Source: Nipponacmea schrenckii (lineage: Eukaryota > Mollusca > Gastropoda > Lottiidae). From it: a DNA stretch of 64,000 bases. The translations under genes were made by a program, and so were the position numbers. The notes beneath the pieces were generated by a model. That model ran no database searches. It was not told the origin of the DNA and saw nothing but the letters and a program-made list of their open reading frames with translations. Below, piece after piece: positions 46,890 to 58,649 of this stretch; within the stretch, counting starts at the first letter, position 1, and every line of letters begins with the position of its first letter. The stretch is from the NCBI GenBank assembly GCA_030562195.1, contig JAUJPP010000005.1, positions 32,599,106 to 32,663,105 on the forward strand. The letters are read 5' to 3'.

Positions 46890-49790
46890 TAGATCCGGAT
46901 TGTTTCCGATGTTATTCAGATTCTGATGGTTGTTTAGGTTTTTGTAGTCCCATGCCAGGAGAAGATGGCATAGGCAAAATGAAACTAATAATACTCGTAG
47001 TTCGTTACCATTTCTACTCACCCCAAATGCCTAAAAACACTAAATCAGAGCCAATCTATTTTCCAATAATACTTTTTTAGTATGTGATAAGACTGTTTGT
47101 GCCAGAAAGGTCTAACTAATAAGTGGACATACAACCATTAAATCATGGGTTGTCTGTGCCTTTTTGTGATGAATTCATGAATAATAGCCTGCGTTAATTC
47201 ATATTGTAATCCAAGTAGGATTATTTTTAAAGTATGAAAAATCATGGGAGATAATTTTTTGTTTTCAGATACATTTTGTGCTCAAAGCGTATTGATAAGA
47301 TATCAGATTTATGTTTGATATTTTTCGTGTATATGTTTGCTGAAATCAATGAATCATGTTAGCATTTAAATTATTTGATCTGATAACATAATATTTCACA
47401 GTTAAACTATATCAATACTACGCATAAATTAACATATATTTGCATATTAAACATAGCAATTGGGCAAAAAGAAAAAAGCTCTATATCATGAATTTTTGGT
47501 CTTTTGTCCATGACTCTTTGACCGTCAACAAGCGACAAATATGTCTAATACACCCTTGGTCTCTTTTCTTGTTAAATAGAAGATGGTAAATGCAGAGTAG
47601 CCTCGTAAATCTAGTCTTATTGTCGAATCCCCTGACACAGCAAATTACGATCATCGATGCATTTACAAACTTCCTGATGCAAAAAAAGTGACTAAAAATG
47701 TTAAGGTATTTGAGGTAGCAGCTAGACAGTGTGAAAATGGGCAAATACATACAAAGTGTCCACGTATAAAAAGTTACATTAAGCATGCATTAAAGGCACA
47801 ATTGATTTGTGATATGGAAGGTAAATCGACAATAAGCAGTCATGTGACTGGAATCAATTTGCATGTAAACCTATTAGTATATAAATCGTTAAATTATTAT
47901 GAAATATTAGGTAAAATATACCTGACTGTATATTAATGTAAATTTATTATAAATACTCTAAATATGGTATTGTTACATATGCAATTGATAAATATTCCAT
48001 AATATATGATGTTTTTTTCTTGTAATATTACCAGTTCCTCATACGATAACGCGTGACATACCCACAAAAAGAAAAATAAGGACACGAGGATAATTGGGAG
48101 ACATTTTAAAGGTGTGACCATGTCGAACTACATTGGAAAATATCATGACCCATGACTCCAATTATGTTCGGTTCTGTTATTTCTATGGCGTAAGAACGTC
48201 GCGATAGTTTCGGATAAACAATACATAAGTTTATTACTAGCATGAGATTTTAAAACCACAACAAAACACTCTGAAATGGTTAAAGAAGAGAATTCACATG
48301 GACTGAAAGGATTTGTACAATACCAAGTCGCCATGCCCCTCAACTAACCACCCGCTCCCCCTTCCATCATGCCTGTGAAGGCCAATTTTGTAGTGAAACT
48401 TTGATCTTGCTTTTTATATTTGGCCCCACCCATCAGACTTTTTAGATACGCGTACGTGTATGAGACAAAAGGGACGATATTTCAGGACATAATAATAGGC
48501 CAAGGTGATAATGACTTCGCGTATTTGATTGAAGATTGTGGGTGAGAGTAGGTCTGATATGTATTGAGGCCCTTATCACTCAATCATTTATTACCTTATG
48601 AAAAATGCAACACATGAACCAGCCTTATAATTAAGTGTACAATTTTTCAAAAGCCACATTTACCACAAGTTCCTTGTTGAGTTAAAATAGAAACCTCGCT
48701 TCAACAAACACACACGTTTTGCGTTATTTTTAACTAAGTCATTTTATAACTGAGATAGAACACGCTTCAATTATTTTTCTTAATTCTCCACGGAAGACCA
48801 CAATGACATTATAGGGTCGATATTTTGAACCCGTTAGTGACATTTTACCCTAAAATCCTTGAAAAGGGGTTCATATTAAGGTCAAAGGAGACTGTGTGGC
48901 CTATTTTATGGGGATTTTTATGAAACAAACTAGTTACCTGGTATAATCTAGATTTACTCTTTGAATACAAATATGAAGTTATACCTGGTTTCACCGTAAG
49001 TAAAATTCATATTATTTGAGTCTGTCGCACCTGGTTGATTCTTTTTGTTTATATCATGAACGACATGGTTAGCTGGTCTGGTCTTTTTATGTCAAATTGA
49101 TAGTTTCAAAATACACAAAATAGTGGTCTTCAGTAGTATATATTGGGCAGAGCTTCTTGGGCAGTTGCTTACAATGATTCTGACTATTCTTCAACCATTC
49201 AACATTTTACCTGGATGGTTACGTAAAGGTGCAGTTTTGATTAAACCTAAACTTTTTTCTACACCTTTTATTTTTTTAGGCAGGCCTGGATGATTTTAAT
49301 TTTAAATAATTCATGATAGCACTGATTCCATGATTATGATTCCAAATCCCATGGTTATTATAAGTAACATAAACTCTAATAATTAAATCATAGAATTCGT
49401 TTTGATATAGCCTAACATAGTGTTTATTATTTAAATCGATGCCTCTCTTTCCTAGTTACAGCAATGGTATAACAAGCATGTTACTGAGAGAATTTACGTG
49501 ATTTATATATGCAGTGCCACCCCCGAGTTTCTCAAAGTAAGAAGGTAAGTCGTCATTATAAACATTATATAAATATAAGTTATGGGCCTTCAATAATATC
49601 CTTGCCCTCACAATCAGCCTTCAAAGTTTCATATTTCATCGAAATGCCGAGTTGCAATTTGGAGACAAAGTCACATTGATGATACATAAAGGCCTAATAT
49701 TTATCTTGACTAAATAAAAATGCCCACAAGACAGTTTGATAATTGATAAAAGACTGCAGACAAGGTGGACTTAAGCCTATTTAATTCATT
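46890..49790. other. Intergenic, no gene recognised
   Basis: Follows the TBC1D22 poly(A) signal. Short open frames (47481-47786 minus, 47688-47936 plus, 48143-48343 minus) overlap one another and show no family resemblance or splice context. Nothing else seen. Confidence 0.5.
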
Positions 49791-49797
49791 TGCCATG

Positions 49798-50300
49798 TTT
49801 TTCCATGTTAAATCACGAATTTCAATCTTCTTTAACTTTTACCAGAAATCTTGTTGAAAATATTCCAATATATCACATGAAAGCCTGGTACCTGTAATTG
49901 GTTTCTGTAAAAAAAATTCAATATAGCATGACCATGAAAAATCTTGAACGGGTCAAAATGAAAGTAAACCACTTTGATCAACATCCGCTTAATTGTCACT
50001 GCACACAAAACCACTATTTTTAGAGATAACCGTCTGCCAATAAAATTCCTCATTATCTCAGCAATTCAGACATCAAATTCAAAATCTGAGACCAAAAATT
50101 AGTCAAAGATTGGCATGCAAAAACCCCCAGGTCTAGATTTGGAATTTGATGTGGATGTTTATAAAATATAAGTAGTGGTTTACTTTCATTTTTACTATAT
50201 TGCATTTTTGTACACCTTTCATGTGACATTTTTTAAAGTTTTAAACGAGATTTCTGGAAAAAGTTATAGAATTGAATTGAATTTCGTGATTTAAGAGAAA
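49798..50300. mobile_element. Diverged inverted-repeat (foldback) element
   Basis: The left arm contains ttaaatcacgaatttcaatc, accagaaatcttg and gaaagtaaaccactt. The right arm carries their complements in mirrored order (agtggtttactttcattttt; cgagatttctgg; gaatttcgtgatttaag). Arms are about 150-190 bp, clearly diverged. Confidence 0.7.
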
Positions 50301-50306
50301 AAGGCT

Positions 50307-50769
50307 AGGTTTATACTTTTTACGCCATCAAACGCCGTTAAACACTGTTTAACACGATAAAACGTTGCGCCGGTTAGCGCCCGCATGCGCCGACCTTTTT
50401 TGGGTTTTGAATATATGTAAATAGTCTACAGAAGTACAATGAAATCGCATAATCCCTTCAAATAAATATGTACCTTAAATTCGAAACTTCTATATTATGT
50501 CTTTTCTATCTATAGACAGACAGATACATCGCGCATCATGTCATCAACTACGGAATTACATGACTGATATCAACGTTGTCAATGTATGAAGTAAAGATCA
50601 AAATCACTCCTTGTCTGTGTTGTACAGTAGCTACTTGTAATTGGTTGATTGCCGGCGTTTGCTAGCGTAAACGCCTGAAAGTTCAACACAATGGATGCGC
50701 TGAAATACGCCGGCAAACTCCGTATCCCACCGTATAAAAACGTTTAACGTAAGAAGTATAAACCCACCT
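50307..50769. mobile_element. MITE with ~20-bp TIRs (463 bp)
   Basis: Left aggtttatactttttacg and right cgtaagaagtataaaccca are imperfect inverted repeats. The interior near both ends is CG-richer (cgccggttagcgcccgcatg; acgccggcaaactccgtatc). It sits directly beside the foldback element ending at 50300. Confidence 0.75.
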
Positions 50770-50929
50770 AAAGATAGCAAATAAATTAGCGGCCCGAGTC
50801 CATTTGACAATTAAGCAAGAGTTACAGGCCGGTTTAAATTTCACTCTTTCGGTAAACCAATCAGGCTACCCCCCACCCCCCCTCCCACACACACAAACAC
50901 CCTTACTTGCCTCTGGTGTATATCGAGAA

Positions 50930-51830
50930 CTCGGACATACACCAGGATAGTATATCACCATTACCATCCAGTAAGTATAGAACACCAGGATAGTGTATCA
51001 CTGTTACCACCAGGTAAGTATAGAATATCAGGATAGTATATCACCATTACCACCGGGTAAGTATAGAACACCTGGATAGTATATCACCACCTCCATCAGG
51101 TAAGTATGGAATACCACGATAGTATATCACTATTACCATCGGGTAAGTATAGAAAACCAGGATAGTGTATCACTATTACCATCAGGTAAGTAGAGATCAC
51201 CAGGATAGTATATCACCGGGTATCATCAGATAAGTATAGTACACTATAATATATCATACCACCTGGTAAGTATGAGAGATTAGTATTATATATTACCACT
51301 TAGTGAGTATAGGACTATAATATGTATTACCACCTGGTAAGTATGGGACACTAGTATTATATATTACCACCTGGTAAGTATGGGACATTATTATAATTAC
51401 CACCTAGTAAGTATGAAATACTAGTATTATACACTAGTAATATATATTACCACCTGGTAAGTATAGGACACTAATATTATATATTACCACCTGGTAAGTA
51501 TAGGACACTAGTATTATATATCCCATCAGGTACTTATGGGACACTAGTATTATATATTACCACCTAGTAATTATAGGACACTAGTATTATATATAACCAC
51601 CTGGAAAGTATGGGGCACTAGTATAACATATTACCACCTGGTAAGTATAGACACTAGTATTATACACTAGTAATATATATAACCACCTAGTAAGTGTAAG
51701 TATAGGATACTAGTATTATATATTACCACCTGGAAAGTATGGGACACTAGTATTACATATTACCACCTCGTAAGTATAGGACACTAGTATTATACACTAG
51801 TAATATATATTACCACCTGGTAAGTATAGT
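50930..51830. repeat. 37-43-bp minisatellite carrying splice-donor consensus
   Basis: More than 20 copies. The main unit is ggtaagtataggacactagt plus attatatattaccacct (37 bp). The first part of the array (50930-51240) uses a longer variant with ccaggatagtatatcac. Nearly every unit contains GGTAAGTAT on the + strand, a close match to the 5' splice-site consensus. Confidence 0.9.
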
Positions 51831-51879
51831 ATTGTCTTTGTTGCTTCGACAAAAATATTTGATATAACATCTGTTTTGT

Positions 51880-52480
51880 AAGACAGGATGTAATTTTTGT
51901 ACTTTTTCAATGTCAGCTTTACCGGGCAGTCATAATTGAAGAATACTCTGCAATGAGTTTATAGCAATTTTTCCGTCCATGGCCTTTTCTTTAATGTCCC
52001 TTCATCAGAAGTAATTTTTACACTTCTAGTTTTCACAGCTTCATCAGCTTCATCATCGCCGAGCTCGTCGACTTATCTTCATCTGATGATTCTTTTCCTT
52101 CGTCGTCGTAGATAAGTAGATCATCAAATGACTTGCCGTTGTGACTCCAGTTCGTTTTCCTTTAACGATAACTTCTGGGACACAGTGGTCACTTGTTTCC
52201 ACAAATTTTCTTAATCGGAGATTTTCTGAATTTGTTGTTATACCTACAGCAAATTTTCGGATACAATCTGAACCTGTTATATGAGAAAGGCTGTTAAAAT
52301 GGGCTCTCGGAACGAGGTTTGGGTTTTCATTTATAATACAATTTATATTCTCGCTTATCAACAAGTAATTGTAACTGCTCTGTAACACTTGGTGTCAACA
52401 GAACTGGCACAGTCCTTCCTTGTTTACCAACTATTTCAACAAATTCGAAAATCTTACACAGGTGTTTTTCTAGTTCTTAT
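51880..52480 (-). pseudogene. Relic of a transposon-like protein (VPVLLT...GSDCIRKF family)
   Basis: On the minus strand: IFEFVEIVGKQGRTVPVLLT (about 52450-52395), then ENPNLVPRAHFNSLSHITGS and DCIRKFAVGITTNSENLRLR, then KRPWTEKLL and a late NYDCPVKL. These follow, in order, a multicopy animal protein family with GKRGRxVPVLLT, NPYLFAR, GSDCLRKF and RRPW motifs. My recollection is that its C-terminal part looks recombinase-like, but this is not certain. Stops and frameshifts show it is dead. Confidence 0.5.
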
Positions 52481-52889
52481 ATATTGTTTAAGTTAGTTAC
52501 TCTTGTTCTGTGCCTCTTTGTACTTCATTTTTGATATTTCGCAAGATGGCTTGTAAGACGTACAACATCTTCATTTGTTGGCAATACGTTTTTGATCATA
52601 TAAAGTTCTATTGGCACGTGTTGATACTTCTATTTCCCATTTTAATTCACAAAGTTTGTAAAGATTTTCTGCCTTATCAACACGATCTTTATCGTTGAAA
52701 ATAAGCGAATTTCCTTTCACTATTAATGCTATCTACCTAATACTAGTAGTGTGTCCTAATTGTAATGCAAATGACGGAATGCCAAATGAATGTAATGTTG
52801 TATTAAATTAAGCTACATCAAGTACAGCTTTAATTTTTTCATTAAAATATCTGGGATTGATAAAATAGTTTAAGCATGCAATTTGGCTT

Positions 52890-53545
52890 GTTAATATTTT
52901 AGGATTTTCAATAGGGTTCATCCTTGAGTTATAACACACTCTCACACCGAGTTTCATCAAAATTGGTCAAGAATTATGCCATGTAGAGACAAAAATCGAA
53001 CACGTTTTAAAGAACAAGGGCATTTATTCTCAATAGGGCTCATCCCTGGGTGATAAACAATTACAGCTTATTTTGTCAACATTGATCATGAATTGTGCCT
53101 TGTCGAGTGTTTACAAGCTAAAATTTAACGTTTTTTCAAGAACAAGGGCAATAACTTGTACTTAATATTTTTCGATTATCTGATTTTCAATAGGGTTCAT
53201 CCTGGGGTGAAAACAAATACTCAAACCAAGTTTCATCAAAATCGATTAAGAATATTGTTCTTTCTAGAGTGTTTACAAGCTAAGATTGAACACGTTTTAA
53301 GGAACAAGGCCAATAACTCATACTAAATATTTTTCGATTTCGCTGATTTTCAATAGGGTTCATCCTTGAGTTATAACACACTCTCACACCAAGTTTCATC
53401 AAAATTGGTCAAGAATTGTGCCATGTAGAGACAAAAATCGAACACGTTTTAAAGAACAAGGGCAATAATTCATACTAGATATATTTTGATATTTTTTATT
53501 TTCAATAGGGCTCATTCTTGGGTGATAAACAGTGTATCAATTGAT
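52890..53545 (-). mobile_element. HINE tandem-core relic, minus strand
   Basis: About four monomers in reverse orientation (tcaatagggttcatccttga; accaagtttcatcaaaattg; gaacaagggcaataact). No element ends seen. Confidence 0.72.
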
Positions 53546-54307
53546 ACAGCAATTTTGCTACCTCTCTCAGTTTCGCTCTTATGTAGATGTTGTTCCTTAT
53601 TATGTCCAGCTTTAAGATATTCACACTCAAACACATACTCCAAGTATAATTGGGCACACTACGCCCCTGGCATACAACTAAATAGGCTCACACGTTTTAT
53701 GCGGTTTGATCCTGATCTACCCGAAACGTGTGTTGAATTAGCCTCATAGTTTCGTAAGGCGTGTTCCTCAATGCATATTACTGGCTATTTAATTATATTT
53801 GAAATAAATGCCCCTTATCGGGTGGTTATTTTTCCAGTACCAACCAGTTAAAGTCGAATAGTTATATCGTTTTGTGGTGATTTGAAAAAAGTCCTCATCG
53901 GCTCACATCCAGCGATATAAAAGATAATTAAAGATAAAAACTAACGAAGGTAAACCTTATCCAAGTGTTCTGCATATCGGATGGTAAAAAATATAAACTT
54001 TTTATTTCTGGATTATTCAAGAATCAAGAATTCAAGCTCAAATATTTCATAATAAATTCAAAGTACGTGCATTATACTGCGCATCGGTAAATTTCATTCG
54101 ATCCTACTATCATAACTAGTCTTAACTTTGGAATTCTTTACGTTATCAATTCTGCAAAATAACTGTGAAAATTACACTGTAAAAGTCATATTGACAGGTT
54201 TTATCATTTTTTTTAGGAACACGATTTGAATAATAGTGATACGGATAGTAGAGATTGACACCTATCTTCTTTGTTTATATTTGAAAGCTATCTATATCTA
54301 TAACAGG

Positions 54308-54380
54308 TGTAGTGGTAACAACAATGTTCTTTGTAATCATAATGATATACAGATGTAAAGACATGTATAGGCAACCATAA
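54308..54380 (+). other. Possible terminal exon encoding a transmembrane helix
   Basis: After an acceptor-like tatctataacag, the frame reads GVVVTTMFFVIIMIYRCKDM then YRQP and a stop. A hydrophobic helix followed by basic residues would suit the last exon of a single-pass protein, but no partner exon was found upstream, so this may be chance. Confidence 0.2.
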
Positions 54381-54449
54381 CTATAGGAGCAGTATGCAAA
54401 ATTTCATTATCAAAAACATGGTTATTTATAAACCAGGGCTTTTATTCTC

Positions 54450-54712
54450 AAAGATTTAGTTCGATTTGGTTCATACAAATACCAATTGTCCACTGCTGAT
54501 AAAAGGGTTCTCAAGAGGTTTCTGGGTTATTGCCCTTTAATTTCTAAAATCGCGTCAAATTTTCTTGTGGGTGCAATAGCAGTTTTCAATGGATTTTGAT
54601 AAATTGGTATGAGCATTGGCATAGATAACAATTTTCAATAAATCATTTTGCCACATACATTGTACATTATTCGAATTCAATGTTGCCAGTGGGCGTATAT
54701 ATCTTATTTGTT
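54450..54712 (+). mobile_element. HINE 3'-end fragment
   Basis: One to two worn monomers, then caatgttgccagtgggcgta at about 54679. The 3' hairpin is lost. Confidence 0.65.
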
Positions 54713-54945
54713 TTTTTTTCAAAACCAGCCACTAATTCATTTTCACAGATAATAGCATCTTCAATACAAATTTTTGCTGTAACTGAATAATAAAGGAAAC
54801 TGCGGTCATCGATGCATATTGTAGGTGTTGATGCGTTTCTATGAATTATTAGAGTTTGGTTGGAAGTAGGGGCCACAGGATTGTCAAAATTGGTTATTCG
54901 GGTAATTCTGGAATAGTTTGTCCATAGGAGATTGCGATCCATCAA
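54667..54945 (-). CDS. Uncharacterised open frame, possible exon
   Basis: 92 codons on the minus strand with four cysteines (TPTICIDDRSF, AKICIEDAIICENE) and NQT/NYS/NAS sites. Composition is more protein-like than neighbouring spurious frames, but the C-terminal end runs into the HINE fragment. No family or splice partner recognised. It could be an exon captured by, or broken by, the HINE. Confidence 0.2.
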   Translation of the reverse strand: MMDRNLLWTNYSRITRITNFDNPVAPTSNQTLIIHRNASTPTICIDDRSFLYYSVTAKICIEDAIICENELVAGFEKKTNKIYTPTGNIEFE

Positions 54946-54959
54946 ATGGTAGGCCTAGA

Positions 54960-55660
54960 CTAATAATGGTTGAATCAGAGCGTCTCCGACCTTTAAGCTT
55001 ACTACCACTGGTTGTATATAGATTCATCCACCTCAAGTTGACATTTTTTAAGAAATTTTTCCATTTGACAACGTGATATAGGTAACTTTCGTTAGCAATT
55101 CAGTCGACGATAGATCTGTGTAGTGATGCATTGGGATCTTCTGCCATGTGAATATCATCCCGCAATTACAATGAGCAATGTTGTCTGTCCCCTTTTCAAT
55201 GATAGACCATTCAGGTTAATTACTGTCACAACTTACATCATTGTGAAACATGGAAAATGCATAACATTTACTGAAGAGGGTTAAAGTGAAAGATCGCTAG
55301 CCCAATCTGAAATGGATATCTGCTCTGACCAAACATCTTTAATGCGGCCTATGTTAATATAAGCAAATTAGAAGTCGCACAATAGTCCGCATCAATCCAT
55401 AAAATCATTTTCAATTACATGTATATACATTTCGCAAAGTTAAATGTTGACAACTTACATAAAGCATAGTTAGAAAAAAAATTGTTTTTTACATTACATT
55501 ACAATAAAATAAAAAAAAGATGCTATATTTGATATAATACTTAAAACTTCAAGCAAAAAGCAATAAAAAAAATTAATTCACAGTTTGCCTTTGTACTAAA
55601 AGCGTTTGAGTGCCTCAAAGCTATGGGGCAAACTGTCGATGTCTAAGCATAGTGCTGTTT
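54960..55660. other. Intergenic, no feature recognised
   Basis: AT-rich; no exons, repeats or RNA genes identified. Confidence 0.5.
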
Positions 55661-55664
55661 TTCT

Positions 55665-55900
55665 TGTTCGTGAAAGTCTCGTAAACCCTCAACAATGTGC
55701 AATTAGAAATGAAACTTGTGAGTGTTTCTAATAGCCGTAGTATAAAAACTATTGAAAATAAGAAAAATCAAAAAATATTTTGTATGAGTTATTGCCCTTG
55801 TTCTTGAAAACGCGATCAATTTTAGCTCGTAAACACTCTAGTAAGCACAATTTTCCTGATGGAATTTGATGAAACTTAGCAGATTTTTTGTACGAGTCAA
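55665..55900 (+). mobile_element. HINE monomer fragment
   Basis: About one and a half monomers (gagttattgcccttgttctt; aaaacgcgatcaattttagc) just upstream of the membrane-protein gene's start at 55938; no ends. Confidence 0.65.
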
Positions 55901-55937
55901 ATTAAGTTTGACAAGCTATATATAATTCCATTTTAGA

Positions 55938-58525
55938 ATGACCAATTCATCGACATTATTTACAACATCTTTCATACCAGATAGATTAGATATGGATGAT
56001 GACAACATGTAAGTATAAATATCTTAAAACCTTTAATTTTCACCGACGTAAAATTCTTTTTCGACAAGGTGATAATCACAGATTGGGTTTCATGTATGGG
56101 TTGGGGTGAAGGCCAAAACGTTTACAGGCTGCCGTTCGCGAGCTATCTGGTATGTAAAGTTAATATTGGTCTGAAGATACCCAAACATCTGAAGTTACTC
56201 TCTTATAAATTTCAAGTTCCTACCATTTTAGTTTTGGGGTTGGGTCGGCCACTACTGAAGACAAAAACTTTAACAGGCTGCCTTTCGAAAAATATCTGAG
56301 ATGTAAAGTTACAATATGAACTGAAGGCACCTAATCATCTGAATGTGCTCTCTTGTTTAAGTTTCTATCTTGCAATCTCTGCCTCAGCCGTTTTTATTTT
56401 CAAAGTTTCTGCAAACCACAATACAAGCGATTTTCGTTAACCCTTTACTGTTGGAGTTGAAAGACAGGTTTTATTCTTGCAGGAACATTGGAACCCAGGT
56501 ATTAATGGTGGTATATATCGGTGCAGCCGTAGTACTGTCTATAATACCTTTTGGAATTTATTTCTACATCACATGTAAAAGGTTAGGTGTTGGAATATTA
56601 TGTAAACGATTATGGAATCGTTGTAGAAAGAAATCATACAACGATGGTGATACTGCAATCGGTAAATATCCAGATTTTTTTCGGCAATCGACAATTCTTT
56701 CACTGCAATCGGTCTTTGGTTTTGACAATCGACATTATCACTGAGGTCGGTATATATTCATTTTTTTGGCACAAGACATTACCCCCGCAATCGGTAAATA
56801 TTCATTGATTTTAGCAATTGACTTTACCAGTACTATCGGTAACTATTCCTTGTTCTTCGCAATCGACATTACCACTGCATTCGTTAAATATTCATTGTTC
56901 TTGGCAATCGGCATTACCACTACAATCGGTAAATATTCATTGTTCTTGGCAATCGACATTACCACTACAATCCTAACTATTCATTGTCCTTGGCAATTGA
57001 CATTATCACTACAATCGTAACTATTCATTGTTCTTGGCAATCGACATGACCACTACAATCGGTTAATATTCATTGCTCTTGGCAATCGGCATTACCACTA
57101 CAATCGGTAAATATTTAATGTTCTTGGCAATCGGCATTACCACTACAATTGGTAAATATTCATGTTCTTGGCAATCGGCAATACCACTACAATCGGTAAA
57201 TATTCATAGTTCTTGGCAATCGACTTTACCACTACAATCCTAAATATTCATTGTTCTTGGCAATCGACATAACCACTACAATCGGTTAATATTCATTGTT
57301 CTTGGCAAGCGGCATTACCACTACAATCGGTAAATATTCAATGTTCTTGGCAATCGGAATTACCACTACAATCGGTAAATATTCAATGTTCTTGGCAATC
57401 GACATTACCACTACAATCGGTTAATATTCAATGTTCATCGACATTACAACTATAATCGGTAAATATTCAATGTTCATCGACATTACAACTATAATCGGTA
57501 ACTATTCCTTGTTCTTGGCAATCGACATGGCCACTACAATCGGTTAATATTCATTGTTCTTGGCAATCGACATTACCACTACAATCGGTTAATATTCATT
57601 GTTCTTGGCAATCGACATTACCACTACAATCGTAACTATTCATTGTTCTTGGCAATCGACATTACCACTACAATCGGCAAATATTCATTTGTTTTGGCAA
57701 TCGATATATAATCGGTTTTTGACAATTGACATTACCACTTTAAAGTTAATCTGCAGTTGACGTTATTAAATGTTTTCATAACGCAAATACAAACATATTT
57801 TTGTTTTATTCGAATTACTGAATGGAAGAGACACGTTTGCAATAGTCTAAGAACGGAAATTAATAGCTAGTCTTATCGTTAATAGTATTTACAGCTCATC
57901 ATTCAAATCTGAGCTTTCAAATCTATTTGTCTAGAATTATTTGAATATATTTGAGGTGACTGCGATTTTCTTGCAGTTCTAGTATAGTTGTGAAGATTAT
58001 TTAAATATATTCAACACCCAAATCAACCCTCGAAAATGGCGAACTATGGCCAAGGATGGTAGAAAATATGATACAGCAATTATATATTATGACATGGTGC
58101 TACCGAGAAATCCAAGACACAAAATTTCTTAGGTGTCAATCCAGTTATGTGACGTCAGAATTTTAACGTGTGTTTGAATTTATTCTTCAGAGACACCCTG
58201 GCCTTATCGAAGGCGACCAGAAGAATACGGAGAAACTGGTGCTATTTATATGATTGATTTACCTTCCTATGACGAGGTCATGAGAAATGCTGACACTTTT
58301 AAAATAACGAGCGATATCAAAGTTTTTTACTCAGTGTATAGCGGACAATCCAGTCGGGAAACGCAAACCAATGAAACAACTCAAACAAACGTCCTGGTGC
58401 AGACTGACAATGTTGCTGTTCATCGTGACAATGAACCACCAGTCGAAACAAATGTTCTTAGAACCTCGGCCTCAGAAAATTCAGTACAATTTGTTACAGA
58501 TGCAGTTCAGTGCACTTCTTTATAA
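55938..58525 (+). CDS. Single-pass membrane protein with PSYDEV and TQT motifs
   Basis: Three exons, 55938-56008, 56483-56661 and 58191-58525, join in frame to 194 aa plus stop. The extracellular N-terminus is short, with an NSS glycosylation site and no signal peptide. The membrane helix spans about residues 30-53 (VLMVVYIGAAVVLSIIPFGI), followed by a Cys/Arg-rich juxtamembrane part (CKRLWNRCRKK), so type III topology is likely. The cytoplasmic tail holds LPSYDEVM (107-114), which resembles the PSY motifs of adaptors bound by Nedd4-type WW domains (PPxY) but lacks the second proline. It also holds RETQTNETTQTN (139-150), two TQT cores like those recognised by dynein light chain LC8. No family name is recognised. 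The start could also be an internal exon, since ccattttag precedes the ATG. Confidence 0.78.
56640..57720. repeat. 45-bp minisatellite beginning at a splice donor
   Basis: About 22 copies of ttcttggcaatcgacattac plus cactacaatcggtaaatatt and cattg. The first unit overlaps the end of exon 56483-56661 and its donor (actgcaatcg/gtaaatat). Because 45 is divisible by 3, read-through gives a repeating peptide frame (56766-57020), but stops in other units and variants break it. Confidence 0.9.
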
Positions 58526-58529
58526 TGTG

Positions 58530-58640
58530 TTATAATCGTCGGCATCATCATCATCTTGATAATGTGTCTTAATAATGATGATGACGATCATCAATACTTA
58601 TAACATTATCATCATCACCATAATCATCATCAGAAATCCA
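58530..58640. repeat. ATC/GAT microsatellite in the 3' UTR
   Basis: Runs of atcatcatc and gatgatgac in both senses directly after the stop codon of the membrane-protein gene. Confidence 0.8.
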
Positions 58641-58649
58641 TGTGAGTCT

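Noticed and set aside
49440..49550. Possible exon ending at aaggtaagtcg
   Set aside because: Donor-like end but no recognisable coding frame or matching neighbour exon.
56766..57020. 84-codon repeat protein (IGKYSLFLAIDITTT-like)
   Set aside because: Arises from a 45-bp minisatellite being divisible by three; other units contain indels that break the frame and there is no splice support.
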